Assembly: GCA_963760285.1 (NCBI GenBank)
Contig: CAVXCI010000001.1
Span: 2,232,001 to 2,296,000, forward strand
Length of the DNA stretch: 64,000 nucleotides
Reading direction: 5' to 3'
From: PALSA-278 sp963760285
Lineage (GTDB): Bacteria; Acidobacteriota; Terriglobia; Acidiferrales; UBA7541
The position numbers and the translations under genes were made by a program. Shown in pieces: positions 17,422 through 26,495 of this stretch; position 1 is the stretch's first letter, and each line of letters begins with the position of its first letter. Below the pieces are notes generated by a model, which saw nothing but the letters and a program-made list of their open reading frames with translations, searched no databases and was not told where the DNA came from.

Positions 17422-18474
17422 ATGTCTGACGGGATCAACCACAATCGCCGCCGTTTTTTAGGCACCGCAGCCATAACCGTCGCAGCCGCCAAACTCGGCG
17501 TGCTCGGTTCCGCGGACGCGCAAGCCAGCAACGCAAAGCCGGCGGGTGCAATTGCGAGCGAGCCGGGAACGAATACGTCCTTCGGCCCGTTGAAGCAGGT
17601 AGATGCCGGCCTGCTGAACGTTGGATACGCTGAAGCGGGCCCTGCCAATGGCCGCCCGGTAATTCTTCTGCACGGATGGCCCTACGACATATACAGCTTC
17701 GTGGACGTCACTCCATTGTTGGCGTCGCAGGGTTATCGGGTAATTGTCCCGTACGTGCGCGGCTATGGCGCGACGCGCTTTCTTTCAAGTGAAACATTTC
17801 GAAACGGCCAGCCGTCGGTGGTTGCGCTCGACACCGTCGCCCTGATGGATGCGCTCAAGATTCAGGAGGCAATCATCGGCGGATTCGATTGGGGAGGGCG
17901 ATCGGCCGATATCATCGCGGCCCTGTGGCCGGAGCGGTGCAAGGCGCTGGTCTCGGTGAGCGGTTATCTGATCGGCAGCCAGGAATCCGGCAAGATACCG
18001 TTGCCGCCAAAGGCCGAGCTCCAATGGTGGTACCAGTATTACTTTTCCACCGAACGCGGCCGGGCCGGCTACGACAAATACCGGCACGACTTTTCGAAGT
18101 TGATTTGGCAGATCGCATCGCCGAAGTGGAACTTCGACGATGCCACATTCGATCGCACGGCGACATCCTTCGAAAATCCGGATCACGTCGCCATCGTCAT
18201 CCATGACTATCGCTGGCGGCTGGGACTGGCTGAAGGCGAGTCGAAATATGACGATCTGGAAAAGCGGCTTGCCGTAAGTCCGGTCATCACCGTACCCACC
18301 ATCACTCTTGAAGGCGACGCCAATGGCGCGCCACACCCGGACCCGAGTTCCTATGCCAAGAAATTCTCGGGTAAATATGTGCACCGGACCATCACTGGAG
18401 GCGTCGGACACAATCTGCCTCAGGAAGCCCCGCAAGCCTTTGCCAAGGCCATCATTGATGTCGACAGTTATTGA
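17422..18474 (+). CDS. Tat-exported alpha/beta hydrolase (epoxide hydrolase-like)
   Basis: A 350-residue protein with a twin-arginine signal (NRRRFLGTAAITVAAAKLG). The alpha/beta-hydrolase core shows the oxyanion motif LHGWPYD, a nucleophile elbow GGFDWGGRSAD with Asp in place of Ser, and a C-terminal catalytic His in GGVGHNLPQEAPQAF. An Asp nucleophile is typical of epoxide hydrolases and haloalkane dehalogenases rather than esterases. Tat export implies periplasmic action as a folded enzyme. GGGAGAG precedes the ATG. The substrate is unknown. Confidence 0.9.
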   Translation: MSDGINHNRRRFLGTAAITVAAAKLGVLGSADAQASNAKPAGAIASEPGTNTSFGPLKQVDAGLLNVGYAEAGPANGRPVILLHGWPYDIYSFVDVTPLLASQGYRVIVPYVRGYGATRFLSSETFRNGQPSVVALDTVALMDALKIQEAIIGGFDWGGRSADIIAALWPERCKALVSVSGYLIGSQESGKIPLPPKAELQWWYQYYFSTERGRAGYDKYRHDFSKLIWQIASPKWNFDDATFDRTATSFENPDHVAIVIHDYRWRLGLAEGESKYDDLEKRLAVSPVITVPTITLEGDANGAPHPDPSSYAKKFSGKYVHRTITGGVGHNLPQEAPQAFAKAIIDVDSY

Positions 18475-18560
18475 TCGGCGCTGACCCGGTTCGCGATTGA
18501 GGGTACCGAGAAAGGAGATTGAACCCTCCGCTCTGGACTACCTGATTTTGGAACGGCGAG

Positions 18561-18815
18561 CTATGTGGAACGCTCATTCAGGCGGCGCAGGTCGCCAAGG
18601 GTTACCAGAGCGTCCTGCATGGTTTGCCAGTCCGGGTGGCGATCGGCGGGAGGTTCCAGCTCCCGCAATCTCTCCAGAATGGCTTTCTCCGCCACGCTGA
18701 TTCTTTCCGCCAATTTTGTCTTGTCAAATTCCAAAAGCGCGGCCTGATAGAGTTTCAGCCAATGCTGGTCGGCAATGTCGCTCAAAGTCCCCCCGCTGAG
18801 TGTGTATGCAAGCAC
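18561..18815 (-). CDS. small hypothetical helical protein (84 aa)
   Basis: The GTG start at 18815 opens an 84-residue acidic, helix-rich protein (QHWLKLYQAALLEFDKTKLA, then EKAILERLRELE, then QTMQDALVTLGDLRRL). Composition and amphipathic pattern support a real gene, although no strong ribosome binding site is visible. It lies downstream of the Crp/Fnr-type gene on the same strand, with a 61-nt gap. No domain is recognised. Confidence 0.6.
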   Translation of the reverse strand: MLAYTLSGGTLSDIADQHWLKLYQAALLEFDKTKLAERISVAEKAILERLRELEPPADRHPDWQTMQDALVTLGDLRRLNERST

Positions 18816-18876
18816 GGGATCAGATTAACGGGCGGGGATTACCGTGTCTGTAGGATATCGAACAGAAGGGGAATAA

Positions 18877-19602
18877 TTATTTCAGGCCCAGTTCGCCATT
18901 GAATTGCTGAATGGCGCCATAGCATTCACACGAAGAGGCTTCCAGCCTCCTGCGATTCACCACTTTTACCGCCGCGCGCACGTACTGAATGGCCCCTTTT
19001 TTCTGAAGCACGCTCGCGGCCAGACTCACGGTGGGCCGATCCGTTCCCAGCATGGTGGCCAGGAAATCGTGGGTTATGCCCAGCCAATCGGAATCCACGC
19101 GATCCTGGGCCATCAACAGCCATCGCGCCAGGCGTTGCTCGATGGTATGAAGGCGGTTGCACGCGGCTGTCTGCGCCACCTGAAATCCTTGAATGGCCGC
19201 AAAACGGTTTAAACTCAGGTGGAATTGCGGGGCGGACGGCAGCGCGCTCTGCAATGCGCCGACCCCCATCCGAAATCCCTCTCCCTTAATCTGCACAATC
19301 GCGCGGAGGAAACTTCGGCTCAACCCCGCCACCGAGGGCCCGCCCGCCATTCCTTCTTTCCCCACGACGCCGGCTTCCACGGTGCGGCCATCCTCGACGA
19401 CTACCACCATGGAAATCAGGCCGGTGCTGGTGAAATAGGCGAACTTCAGCTTCTGGCTGGGTTCGTGAAGGGACAGGTGATGAGGCATGACGAGAAATTC
19501 AAGGTGAGGCCGGATCAAATCGTATTCATCGTCCGGAATGGAAAGCAGAATCTTGTTGCGGACGGGCTTCCCCGCGGGGTTGGTGCGTTCACCCTCGCGC
19601 AC
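18877..19602 (-). CDS. Crp/Fnr-family transcriptional regulator
   Basis: I chose GTG 19602 (or the adjacent GTG) because AGGAAGG lies about 8 nt upstream and the product is then 241 residues, normal for the family; the frame stays open to 19722. A cNMP-binding-like beta-roll covers about 15-120 (EFLVMPHHLSLHEPSQ, GRTVEAGVVGKEGMAGGPSV). A Crp-type winged helix is near 165-215 (EQRLARWLLMAQDR, LATMLGTDRPTVSLAASVLQ). The effector is unknown; the region around residue 70 lacks the clear Arg-Ser phosphate cassette of cAMP binders. Confidence 0.85.
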   Translation of the reverse strand: MREGERTNPAGKPVRNKILLSIPDDEYDLIRPHLEFLVMPHHLSLHEPSQKLKFAYFTSTGLISMVVVVEDGRTVEAGVVGKEGMAGGPSVAGLSRSFLRAIVQIKGEGFRMGVGALQSALPSAPQFHLSLNRFAAIQGFQVAQTAACNRLHTIEQRLARWLLMAQDRVDSDWLGITHDFLATMLGTDRPTVSLAASVLQKKGAIQYVRAAVKVVNRRRLEASSCECYGAIQQFNGELGLK

Positions 19603-19829
19603 CACGCGCAAGGCCTTCCTCTGGATTGCCGTCCCGCCGCGCACGGCAAGCATTGTACGCGCAAGAGCGCCGCCACGTCGAAAATTCCCACGCGGTTGGA
19701 AATGCCGCGCGAAGGACGGCACCGTTTCAGCGCAAGAATCGCGCCGGGGCAGCCACAGCTAGTCTGATAACCTCAAGGCCGGACGCGGAGCGGGCGGCGG
19801 GCGCCGCCCGATGCGTTGGTCACGGCAAA

Positions 19830-21035
19830 TTATTTGCCGATGTAGGTGCGCGCGGAACCCACGCCGGCGCAGATGTCCCAGCCGACCACGCAGGTCGGAT
19901 CTCCCGTGGTGATGTCGTAAAAAGCGCCTTTGTTCCCATTGGGATTGTCCACATTGCCGTACTCACCGTAAATCAAGGTGAGTTCGTCTTTAGTGGACTT
20001 CCTTAGCTGGCCAGCGGCATTCACGATGCCGGCAAAGGTTGGACAAGCCCAACTCGTGCCGCCGACTTCGCCCCATCCCTGAAGGTAAATCACGGCGCAG
20101 CAAAAATCCGACGCCACGTCCGGAAATCCACGCTGCGTGCCAACGATATTCGAGATCCCATTCTGATATACCGGCCTGGCCTCATAGGGACTGATGGCTC
20201 CGCCGCCACCGCCGGTATAATATTGTTCGTTGAGGAAATTGCCATTCGAGTCGCGGTTGAAATACGTGCCGCCGACCGAGACGACATTGGGCGAAGCAGC
20301 GGGATCGAAGGGGTAGTTCAAGCCGGCATCGCCGGCCGCGGCAAAGTAAACCACGCCGGGAACCGTGAAATACTTGTCATAGTCAACTTCCTGGGGCCAC
20401 TCTGGAATGCCCCAGCTCATGCTGACCACGCCGCCGCCGTTCTGGGCCACCAGTTTGCCGGCTACCTCCACGGCTTGCCAGGTGGGGTCGGTATTGACCT
20501 GCACAGACTCGACCAGGAAGAGCTTGGCGTTGGGCGCCATGGCGTGAGCCCACTCGATGTCCAACGCTTCTTCCACTTCCCAATCGGAATAAATGGGAGG
20601 CTGCGTGCCATCGGCATAAACCACCTGGAAGTCGGCGTCCGGCAGGCCGAAATAACTGGAAAATGCCTGCAAGTCTTCCGCCGCGGTGGGATAGTAGCCG
20701 GCGTCAACGATGGCGATGGCGCCCACGCCGCCCGTCGGCACATTCGTGCTGGTGGCGATGGGGCAGCCCGGAGGACCGGAAACCAATTCGTACACACAGG
20801 CCACCGACCCCGGCGTCTCGGCATCTTGAGGCGGCAACTGCGTCCTGCCGGTAGAACCGACAAAAAAGTAGTTCGTGCTTATGCGGCCTGGATGCGGAAT
20901 GCTGGATTCAGGAACGATAATCTTTTTTCCGTTCACCGTGGATCCCTGAAGTCCCTGGCCATAACACGGCGAAAGGTATGCGCCCAACAATAATGCAATC
21001 CCCGCGATCAACAAAATTACGACGGAACGTCTCAT
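19830..21035 (-). CDS. S53 (sedolisin-type) serine peptidase, no propeptide
   Basis: A 401-residue protein from ATG 21035 (GGGAGATTCAGG upstream) with a hydrophobic signal (VVILLIAGIALLLGAYL). Sedolisin motifs are visible: the Glu/Asp pair in VEEALDIEWAHAMAP, the central Asp-containing FAAAGDAG, the nucleophile GGTSWACPTFAG, and a C-terminal Ca-site-like DICAGVGS. S53 enzymes are secreted acid endopeptidases normally made with a long N-terminal activation domain of about 170-200 residues. Here the catalytic domain starts only about 75 residues after the signal, so no propeptide domain is present. Similar short S53 proteins occur in Acidobacteria. Confidence 0.85.
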   Translation of the reverse strand: MRRSVVILLIAGIALLLGAYLSPCYGQGLQGSTVNGKKIIVPESSIPHPGRISTNYFFVGSTGRTQLPPQDAETPGSVACVYELVSGPPGCPIATSTNVPTGGVGAIAIVDAGYYPTAAEDLQAFSSYFGLPDADFQVVYADGTQPPIYSDWEVEEALDIEWAHAMAPNAKLFLVESVQVNTDPTWQAVEVAGKLVAQNGGGVVSMSWGIPEWPQEVDYDKYFTVPGVVYFAAAGDAGLNYPFDPAASPNVVSVGGTYFNRDSNGNFLNEQYYTGGGGGAISPYEARPVYQNGISNIVGTQRGFPDVASDFCCAVIYLQGWGEVGGTSWACPTFAGIVNAAGQLRKSTKDELTLIYGEYGNVDNPNGNKGAFYDITTGDPTCVVGWDICAGVGSARTYIGK

Positions 21036-21307
21036 CCTGAATCTCCCTTTTGACTTTGGATCTTCCATTTCGCCGGTAGCCTTCGATCTGGCATCCGCGT
21101 TCGGAAGATTGTACACCTCGCCGGCCATGACGGCGGCGTCTTTCTTCCGACGGCCTTTTCCCCCGGCAAGGGCCAGGGCATTTTTCAGGCTGGGATCATC
21201 TGGACGCCAGCGGTGCGCGCGCCGGCGCTGGGAAAACGCTCCGGCCGGACCCGTTCCAAAGCTCCGATAACCCGAAAGGTAATAGGCCGCGAACTATATG
21301 TACCGCT

Positions 21308-21324
21308 CAGTAATATAGTTACTG
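21308..21324. promoter_or_regulatory. inverted repeat, possible operator
   Basis: CAGTAA-TATAG-TTACTG is a perfect 6-bp inverted repeat with a 5-bp spacer. It sits directly upstream of a promoter-like -35 element before the Tad genes and could bind a dimeric regulator. Confidence 0.4.
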
Positions 21325-21328
21325 ATAC

Positions 21329-21356
21329 TTGACGGTGGCAATTTAATCTTTATTAT
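21329..21356 (+). promoter_or_regulatory. candidate sigma-70 promoter for Tad genes
   Basis: TTGACG (21329-21334) and TATTAT (21351-21356) are separated by 16 bp in AT-rich DNA about 180 bp before the first TadE-like gene. The long leader would be an untranslated 5' region. Prediction from sequence only. Confidence 0.4.
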
Positions 21357-21538
21357 TCATGAAAACAAACTCTTTCCGAAGGCGCTCCAGAACGTTTGCA
21401 TCTGCGAGAGCAGGCCGGGCAAGGGCCGTAAGGCGTTTTCCCTGGCGGGTGGCGGCTCTCTTAATGAGACGCCCGCGCATGGCCAGGTTTTCCGGTTTTA
21501 AGGAATTGAAGAGCGATTAGACCTTGGAGAGGATAGCC

Positions 21539-22069
21539 GTGAAAAAACTGCGACACGTTCCATTGAATCTATTGTCGGGAATTTTGGGCTCCCGAATGCA
21601 GCGAATCCGGGATGACCAGGGCGCGGAAGTGCTGGAGTTTGGGCTGGTCACGGGCTTCATATTACTGCCATTGTTGTTTGGGCTTTTCTCCGCGGGCCGC
21701 GCCTATAGCGAATACGAGACCATCAGCCGAGCGGCGAGAGAGGGCGCGCGGGTCGCGGTGGTCAACACCTGCGCGGCCTGCGGAAATGCCACGGCGACGG
21801 TTTCCAGCGTGGAGACGGCGGTGCTCGATACGCTGAAGGCGGCGTCAATCAATACCGCGAACATCAGCATCCCCACGGGCTGCTCGGGGAATCTGAGTTC
21901 GAAAATCTGCTATCAGCGCGACGTCACCCTGAACTCCGGCGATAATCCCACGGAGCTGGGCGCGGTGGTGTCGTTCACCTATCCCGTTCCGCTGAGCATT
22001 CCGTTTACGTCCATCAAGGCTGCCACCATCAAAATCACTCCGTCTGTCCAGATGCGGGAGGAAAACTAA
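21539..22069 (+). CDS. TadE-like pilus assembly protein
   Basis: The GTG at 21539 has GGAGAGG 6 nt upstream and gives a 176-residue protein. After a basic leader, residues about 20-55 carry the TadE signature: RDDQGAEVLEFGLVTGF followed by a hydrophobic helix and AYSEYETISRAAREGAR. TadE proteins are pseudopilins of the Flp/Tad pilus that cross the inner membrane once. The stop overlaps the next start (TAATG), so the three Tad genes are coupled. The secretion ATPase, prepilin and peptidase genes are not in the window. Confidence 0.85.
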   Translation: MKKLRHVPLNLLSGILGSRMQRIRDDQGAEVLEFGLVTGFILLPLLFGLFSAGRAYSEYETISRAAREGARVAVVNTCAACGNATATVSSVETAVLDTLKAASINTANISIPTGCSGNLSSKICYQRDVTLNSGDNPTELGAVVSFTYPVPLSIPFTSIKAATIKITPSVQMREEN

Positions 22070-22692
22070 TGACGCTCCGTTCAAGTATGGAAGCGATGCA
22101 GTCGAAGTGCCGGAGTTTGTGGAACCGGCTGGAAGGGCTCCGCGATTCTTCCGGCGCACAATTGCTGGAAGTGGCGTTGACGTTGCCCATTCTGATGGCG
22201 CTGGTGGTGGGGGCGACGGATTTCGGCGCTGCCTACAGATTGCAACACGATTTGAACAACGCCTGCCGCGAAGGCGCGCGATTCGCCAGTAGCCAGAGCG
22301 CGGAAGATCTGAACTGTGGCAGCTGCAGCGCGGTTCCGGCCTCGGTTTCGGCGGTACGGGATGTGGTGGCCAATTATTTGACGCAGGACAAGTTGACCAC
22401 CTGCGCCATCAGCACCACAGCGGGATATTCGGCGACGAATCAGACATGGAGTTTTAGCTCGCCGACCCCCGGATGCACTAATTTCAGCCTGACCGTGGCT
22501 CGCGGCTATACATTCCTGAACACCTCGTCCAACACAAACGTTTTGGCCTCGCAGGTGACCATCGCGTGGCCCTATACGTGGACCTACGGAAAAGTCGCCG
22601 GCATGCTCGGCGGCAACAAGCAGAAGGGCGGCGGAGGCACGTCTCTGCCCTCAACGATCAACAGCAACGCGATTATGGAAAACCTTCTCTAA
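22069..22692 (+). CDS. TadE/TadG-like pilus assembly protein
   Basis: A 207-residue protein whose ATG overlaps the stop of the preceding TadE gene. The pseudopilin-type segment SSGAQLLEVALTLPILMALV leads into a transmembrane helix, then YRLQHDLNNACREGARFASS, the TadE-like continuation. The periplasmic part contains Cys residues (NCGSCS) and beta-rich sequence, and the end is Gly/Ser-rich. It is probably a minor pseudopilin of the same machine as its neighbours. Confidence 0.82.
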   Translation: MTLRSSMEAMQSKCRSLWNRLEGLRDSSGAQLLEVALTLPILMALVVGATDFGAAYRLQHDLNNACREGARFASSQSAEDLNCGSCSAVPASVSAVRDVVANYLTQDKLTTCAISTTAGYSATNQTWSFSSPTPGCTNFSLTVARGYTFLNTSSNTNVLASQVTIAWPYTWTYGKVAGMLGGNKQKGGGGTSLPSTINSNAIMENLL

Positions 22693-22704
22693 AGCGAGAA
22701 AATC

Positions 22705-24036
22705 ATGACGACTGAAACGCGAACCACCCACAACAAAAGAGGCAGCGAACGGGGCATCAGCCTGGTTCTAATGACCGCCGGAATGCTGGGCATCCTGGGA
22801 ATGTGCGGACTGGCGCTGGACATGGCGTCTTTCTATCTGGTGCGCAGCCAGGCGCAGCGCGCGGCGGATGGCGCCGCCCTTGCGGGAGCCAAGATATTTG
22901 TCACCACGGGCTGTACGGGGAATACCTCCAGCCCGTGCTCCAGCTCCACGGTTGAATCCGCGGCGCGCAAAGAGGCGGAGACCGTGGGCAATCAAAATCT
23001 GGTCAACGGGCAATCCCCGGCCATCGTGGATTCGGACATCAGCTTCGACATGAGCTATGCCGGCGATCCCATCATCACCGTGAACGTGCAACTGACCACG
23101 GCGCACGGAAATCCGGTCCCGACGTACTTTGCAAGAATTCTGAAGTATTCGACGGTGAACATTTCCGCCACCGCCACGGCCGAGGCCTATAACCAGGGAG
23201 GGCAGGGGTCTGGCGCAACGGTGAACCTCACCTGCATCAAGCCCTTCATCGTCCCCAATTGCGACACGGCCCGGGTGGTTTCCGCATCGAACGCCAACGC
23301 GAATCTGAATTGCCCGGACGGCAAAGGGTATGACTCATATTTCGTGGATCCCAACAGCGGCTCGCTGATCAATCCCGGCCTGTGGCCCTCCGGGTCCGTG
23401 GGCGAACCGTACACGTTGCATTATGCCGCTGGTCCCGGCAACTACCAGGCGGTTGACCTCGGCCAGGGCAGCGGCTCCAGCGCCCTTGCCAGCGCCATCG
23501 AGGATTGCTATCCCACCAGCTTCACCTGCGGAAACTCCGTGAATCAGGTGCCGGGCAAGGAAGCCGGCCCGATAACCCCAGCTCTGGAGACGCTGATTCA
23601 TCAAGGAACAGATTGCAATACGAATAGCGGCCAGGACACGATTGCATACTCCGCCGGCAATGTCCCTCCCTACACCATCACCGCGGGTGGCAGCAATCCG
23701 AACACGGCGATGATCGGCAAGACCATTTCCTCAAGCGACTCGATCATCACCGTACCGATGTACGACGGCAGCTCACCGACCACTGGCCCATACACCATCG
23801 CCGGGTTCATGCAGGTATTCGTCACTTACGGATGCCACTCCGGAAGCGATTATCTGGTGTACACCACCATCTTCAACATTCCGGGATGCCCGGGCGGTTC
23901 GGGGAGTGCCGGCGGCTCCGGTGGAGGGTGCATGGGAGGCAACATGGGCGGCGGTTCTGGCGGCGGAAACACCACTTCGGTTTCCGGTGGCGGGGTGTCC
24001 ACGATTCCGATTCGTCTGATACAGAACCCCAGCTAA
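22705..24036 (+). CDS. TadG-like pilus assembly protein
   Basis: A 443-residue protein, 12 nt after the preceding Tad gene. The N-terminal TadG segment reads RGISLVLMTAGMLGILGMCG, then ALDMASFYLVRSQAQRAADGAALAGA. A large periplasmic or extracellular domain with several Cys residues follows, ending in a Gly-rich low-complexity tract (about 390-430). TadG-type proteins anchor or extend the Tad apparatus. A strong hairpin terminator follows at 24079-24110, closing the operon. Confidence 0.85.
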   Translation: MTTETRTTHNKRGSERGISLVLMTAGMLGILGMCGLALDMASFYLVRSQAQRAADGAALAGAKIFVTTGCTGNTSSPCSSSTVESAARKEAETVGNQNLVNGQSPAIVDSDISFDMSYAGDPIITVNVQLTTAHGNPVPTYFARILKYSTVNISATATAEAYNQGGQGSGATVNLTCIKPFIVPNCDTARVVSASNANANLNCPDGKGYDSYFVDPNSGSLINPGLWPSGSVGEPYTLHYAAGPGNYQAVDLGQGSGSSALASAIEDCYPTSFTCGNSVNQVPGKEAGPITPALETLIHQGTDCNTNSGQDTIAYSAGNVPPYTITAGGSNPNTAMIGKTISSSDSIITVPMYDGSSPTTGPYTIAGFMQVFVTYGCHSGSDYLVYTTIFNIPGCPGGSGSAGGSGGGCMGGNMGGGSGGGNTTSVSGGGVSTIPIRLIQNPS

Positions 24037-24078
24037 GACGAGCGAAGCCGCACTCGCCGGAGGGTTTTCCCGGTCCAC

Positions 24079-24110
24079 AGCCCGCAGGCCACAAACCTGC
24101 GGGCTTTTTC
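24079..24110 (+). terminator. Rho-independent terminator after Tad operon
   Basis: AGCCCGCAGG, an 8-base loop, CCTGCGGGCT, then TTTTC: a perfect 10-bp stem followed by a T-run, 43 bp after the TadG stop. Confidence 0.85.
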
Positions 24111-24232
24111 TTGCGCGCCGCAAATCTCCGCTTCTTGATTCCCGCCGCCCAGTGCAAAATGGCTGCCGCGCGGACGCCATGAACATTTTCTTCGTGATGA
24201 TTGCGGCAGCCTAAGCGCTGGACAGGGAACGA

Positions 24233-25582
24233 ATGGCCAGCGAACCTTCGCATAGTCCCGTCCGGCTTCATCGCAGTTTGCGTCTGCGCGACCTGATTCT
24301 CTACGGCATCATCATCATCCAGCCCACGGCGCCGATGCCGGTGTACGGGGTGATCAGCAAGGAAGCTCATGGTCACGTGACCACGGCGATTCTGATCGCC
24401 ATGGTGGCCATGCTGTTTACCGCAGTGAGTTACGGGCAGATGGCGCGGGCCTATCCGAGCGCCGGGTCCGCGTTCACCTATGTGGGACGGGAATTGCATC
24501 CATCGCTTGGTTACGTGACCGGATGGAGCATGGCCATGGACTACATTTTGAATCCGCTGATCTGCACCATCTGGTGCAGCAAGGCGGCGCTGAACTTCGT
24601 CCCGGAAGTTCCATATTTTGCGTGGGCGATTTTCTTTGCGGCGCTGTTCACGTTTTTGAATCTTCGCGGGATCGAAACTTCGGCGCGCATCAACGCCTGG
24701 CTGGCCGCCGGAATGGGCGTGGTGATATTTATTTTTCTGGCGGCGGTGGTGCGGTATTTGTTTCACGTTCCGCCGCATGGCGCCACGGCGTTCCTCACTC
24801 CGCTGTATGATCCCGCGACATTTTCTTCAGGAGCGCTGTTTCGTGGAACGTCCATCGCCGTGCTGACTTATATCGGCTTTGACGGAATTTCCACGCTCTC
24901 GGAGGAAGTGGAAAATCCGCGGCGCAACATCATGCTGGCCACGGTGCTGACCTGCCTGCTCACCGGCGTTCTCGCGTCGGTGGAGGTGTACTCGGCGCAA
25001 TTGGTGTGGCCGTCGTCGCGGCCGTTCCCGGATATTGATACCGCTTACGTTTTCATCGCCGGTCACGTGGGCGGCGTGATGCTGTTCCGCCTGCTGAATC
25101 TGACGCTGCTGGTGGCCACCATCGGCTCGGGAATGGGATCGCAACTGGGGGCGGCGCGGCTGCTCTATGGGATGGGGCGGCAGGACGCGTTGCCGAAACG
25201 ATTCTTCGGTGCGATTGACCCCGTGCACCGCATTCCTCGGAACAACGTGATCTTCGTCGGCGCGCTGGCGCTGCTGGGAGCTCTGGCGATGAGTTATCAG
25301 TTCGGCGCGGAGCTTTTGAATTTTGGCGCGCTGATCGCGTTTATGGGAGTGAACGCCGCGGCGTTTGTCCGCTATTTCGTGCGCGCGGAGGAAAAACGCT
25401 GGAAGAATTTCCTTTTCCCGTTGCTGGGATTCGCGATTTGTCTTTTCATCTGGATGAATCTGGGGCGGACGGCGATGATGGCCGGCGCGGTCTGGATGGT
25501 GGCGGGAATCATTTATGGCGCGGCGAGGACCAAAGGGTTCCGGACGGGGTTGGTGCAGTTTGATTTTCCCGCGGAGGAGTGA
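24233..25582 (+). CDS. APC-family amino acid permease
   Basis: A 449-residue integral membrane protein with about 12 hydrophobic helices. Helix 1 holds the broken-helix motif LYGIIIIQPTAPMPVYG, and the AYPSAGSAFTYVGRELHPSLG motif after helix 2 is typical of the APC superfamily. Helix 6 includes YIGFDGISTLSEEVENPRRN, the canonical APC consensus. It should import amino acids by proton or sodium coupling. A solute-binding protein begins 101 nt downstream, an unusual neighbour for a secondary permease; they may act on related substrates without forming one transporter. Confidence 0.9.
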   Translation: MASEPSHSPVRLHRSLRLRDLILYGIIIIQPTAPMPVYGVISKEAHGHVTTAILIAMVAMLFTAVSYGQMARAYPSAGSAFTYVGRELHPSLGYVTGWSMAMDYILNPLICTIWCSKAALNFVPEVPYFAWAIFFAALFTFLNLRGIETSARINAWLAAGMGVVIFIFLAAVVRYLFHVPPHGATAFLTPLYDPATFSSGALFRGTSIAVLTYIGFDGISTLSEEVENPRRNIMLATVLTCLLTGVLASVEVYSAQLVWPSSRPFPDIDTAYVFIAGHVGGVMLFRLLNLTLLVATIGSGMGSQLGAARLLYGMGRQDALPKRFFGAIDPVHRIPRNNVIFVGALALLGALAMSYQFGAELLNFGALIAFMGVNAAAFVRYFVRAEEKRWKNFLFPLLGFAICLFIWMNLGRTAMMAGAVWMVAGIIYGAARTKGFRTGLVQFDFPAEE

Positions 25583-25683
25583 GGCACGGTCAAGGCAAAG
25601 GCCGCCCATCGGCGAGGCGGTATATAATCTCCACCCAGTGGAGTTCAAATTGGAAATCCAAGGTACATCTGCTGGAGAGCTTT

Positions 25684-26484
25684 GTGCGGCGTCGGGAAAT
25701 TCTAAAACTGGCGGCATCGGCGGGAATTGCTTTGGCGGCGGTGCCGGTTAACGCAAAGATTCCCGGCCAGCGAGGGCTGACGTTGACGCCGGGAACGCTG
25801 GTGGTCGCCTCGGCGTATCCGGATCCACCGTTCGATGTGCTGCAAGACGGGACGCGAAGCGGTTTCGATGTGCAGCTGATGGAAGCGATCTGCAAAGACC
25901 TCGGACTTACTCTGCAGCGTTTGGCATATACCGGCGCGGACTTCAATGGCATCTTCGACGGCTTGCGCAACGGGACTTACGATGCCGTAATCTCCGGGAC
26001 GACGATCACGCCGGACCGCGCCGCGATGGTTCTGTTCTCGCAGCCTTATCTCGAATTCAATCAGGGAGTGGCCGTGAACCGGCGTCTGACGCCGCGCGTT
26101 TCGTCTCCGGCGGATCTGAATGGCCTGACGGCGGGCATTCAATCGGGGAATACCTCGGACATCGTTGCGAAGCGCTGGCTGGCGGACGGCGTCATCGCCA
26201 ACATTCGCTACTATCCTTACGACGGCATCGCGACCGCGCTGGATGATCTGAAAGCGGGGCGCATCGGGCTGGTGATCAAACTTTTTCCCGTAATTTCCTG
26301 GCTGATTAAAGATGATCCCGAACTGACGGTGGCCATGCAGGTTCCCACGCACGAGAAGCTGGGAATTGCGTATGCCAAGAACGACACCGCGCTCCGCGAT
26401 GCCGTGGAAGGCGCTATACAGAAGCTGCGGAAGAATGGGAAGTTCGGCGAGCTGGAAGCGCGCTGGTTTCCCAAGAAATCTTGA
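25684..26484 (+). CDS. family 3 extracellular solute-binding protein, Tat-type signal
   Basis: GTG 25684 has GGAGAGC 3-9 nt upstream and starts with a twin-arginine-like signal (RRREILKLAASAGIALAA), giving 266 residues; an upstream in-frame ATG overlaps the permease stop and lacks signal logic. SBP_bac_3 features follow: YPDPPFDVLQDGTRSGFDVQ, LMEAICKDLGL, DAVISGTTITPDRA, and LDDLKAGRIGLVIK. Such proteins bind amino acids for ABC importers, but no ABC permease or ATPase is nearby. Confidence 0.87.
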   Translation: MRRREILKLAASAGIALAAVPVNAKIPGQRGLTLTPGTLVVASAYPDPPFDVLQDGTRSGFDVQLMEAICKDLGLTLQRLAYTGADFNGIFDGLRNGTYDAVISGTTITPDRAAMVLFSQPYLEFNQGVAVNRRLTPRVSSPADLNGLTAGIQSGNTSDIVAKRWLADGVIANIRYYPYDGIATALDDLKAGRIGLVIKLFPVISWLIKDDPELTVAMQVPTHEKLGIAYAKNDTALRDAVEGAIQKLRKNGKFGELEARWFPKKS

Positions 26485-26495
26485 GCGAGGAATTC

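Noticed and set aside
17198..17461. TTCGAATTC-like segment near 17218 as a tRNA T-arm
   Set aside because: No cloverleaf or acceptor stem can be drawn around it; it is the start of the repeat-bearing intergenic DNA.
19790..19815. GGGCGGC-GGGC-GCCGCCC stem as terminator of the S53 gene
   Set aside because: A stem exists, but no T-run follows on the minus strand, so termination is not supported.
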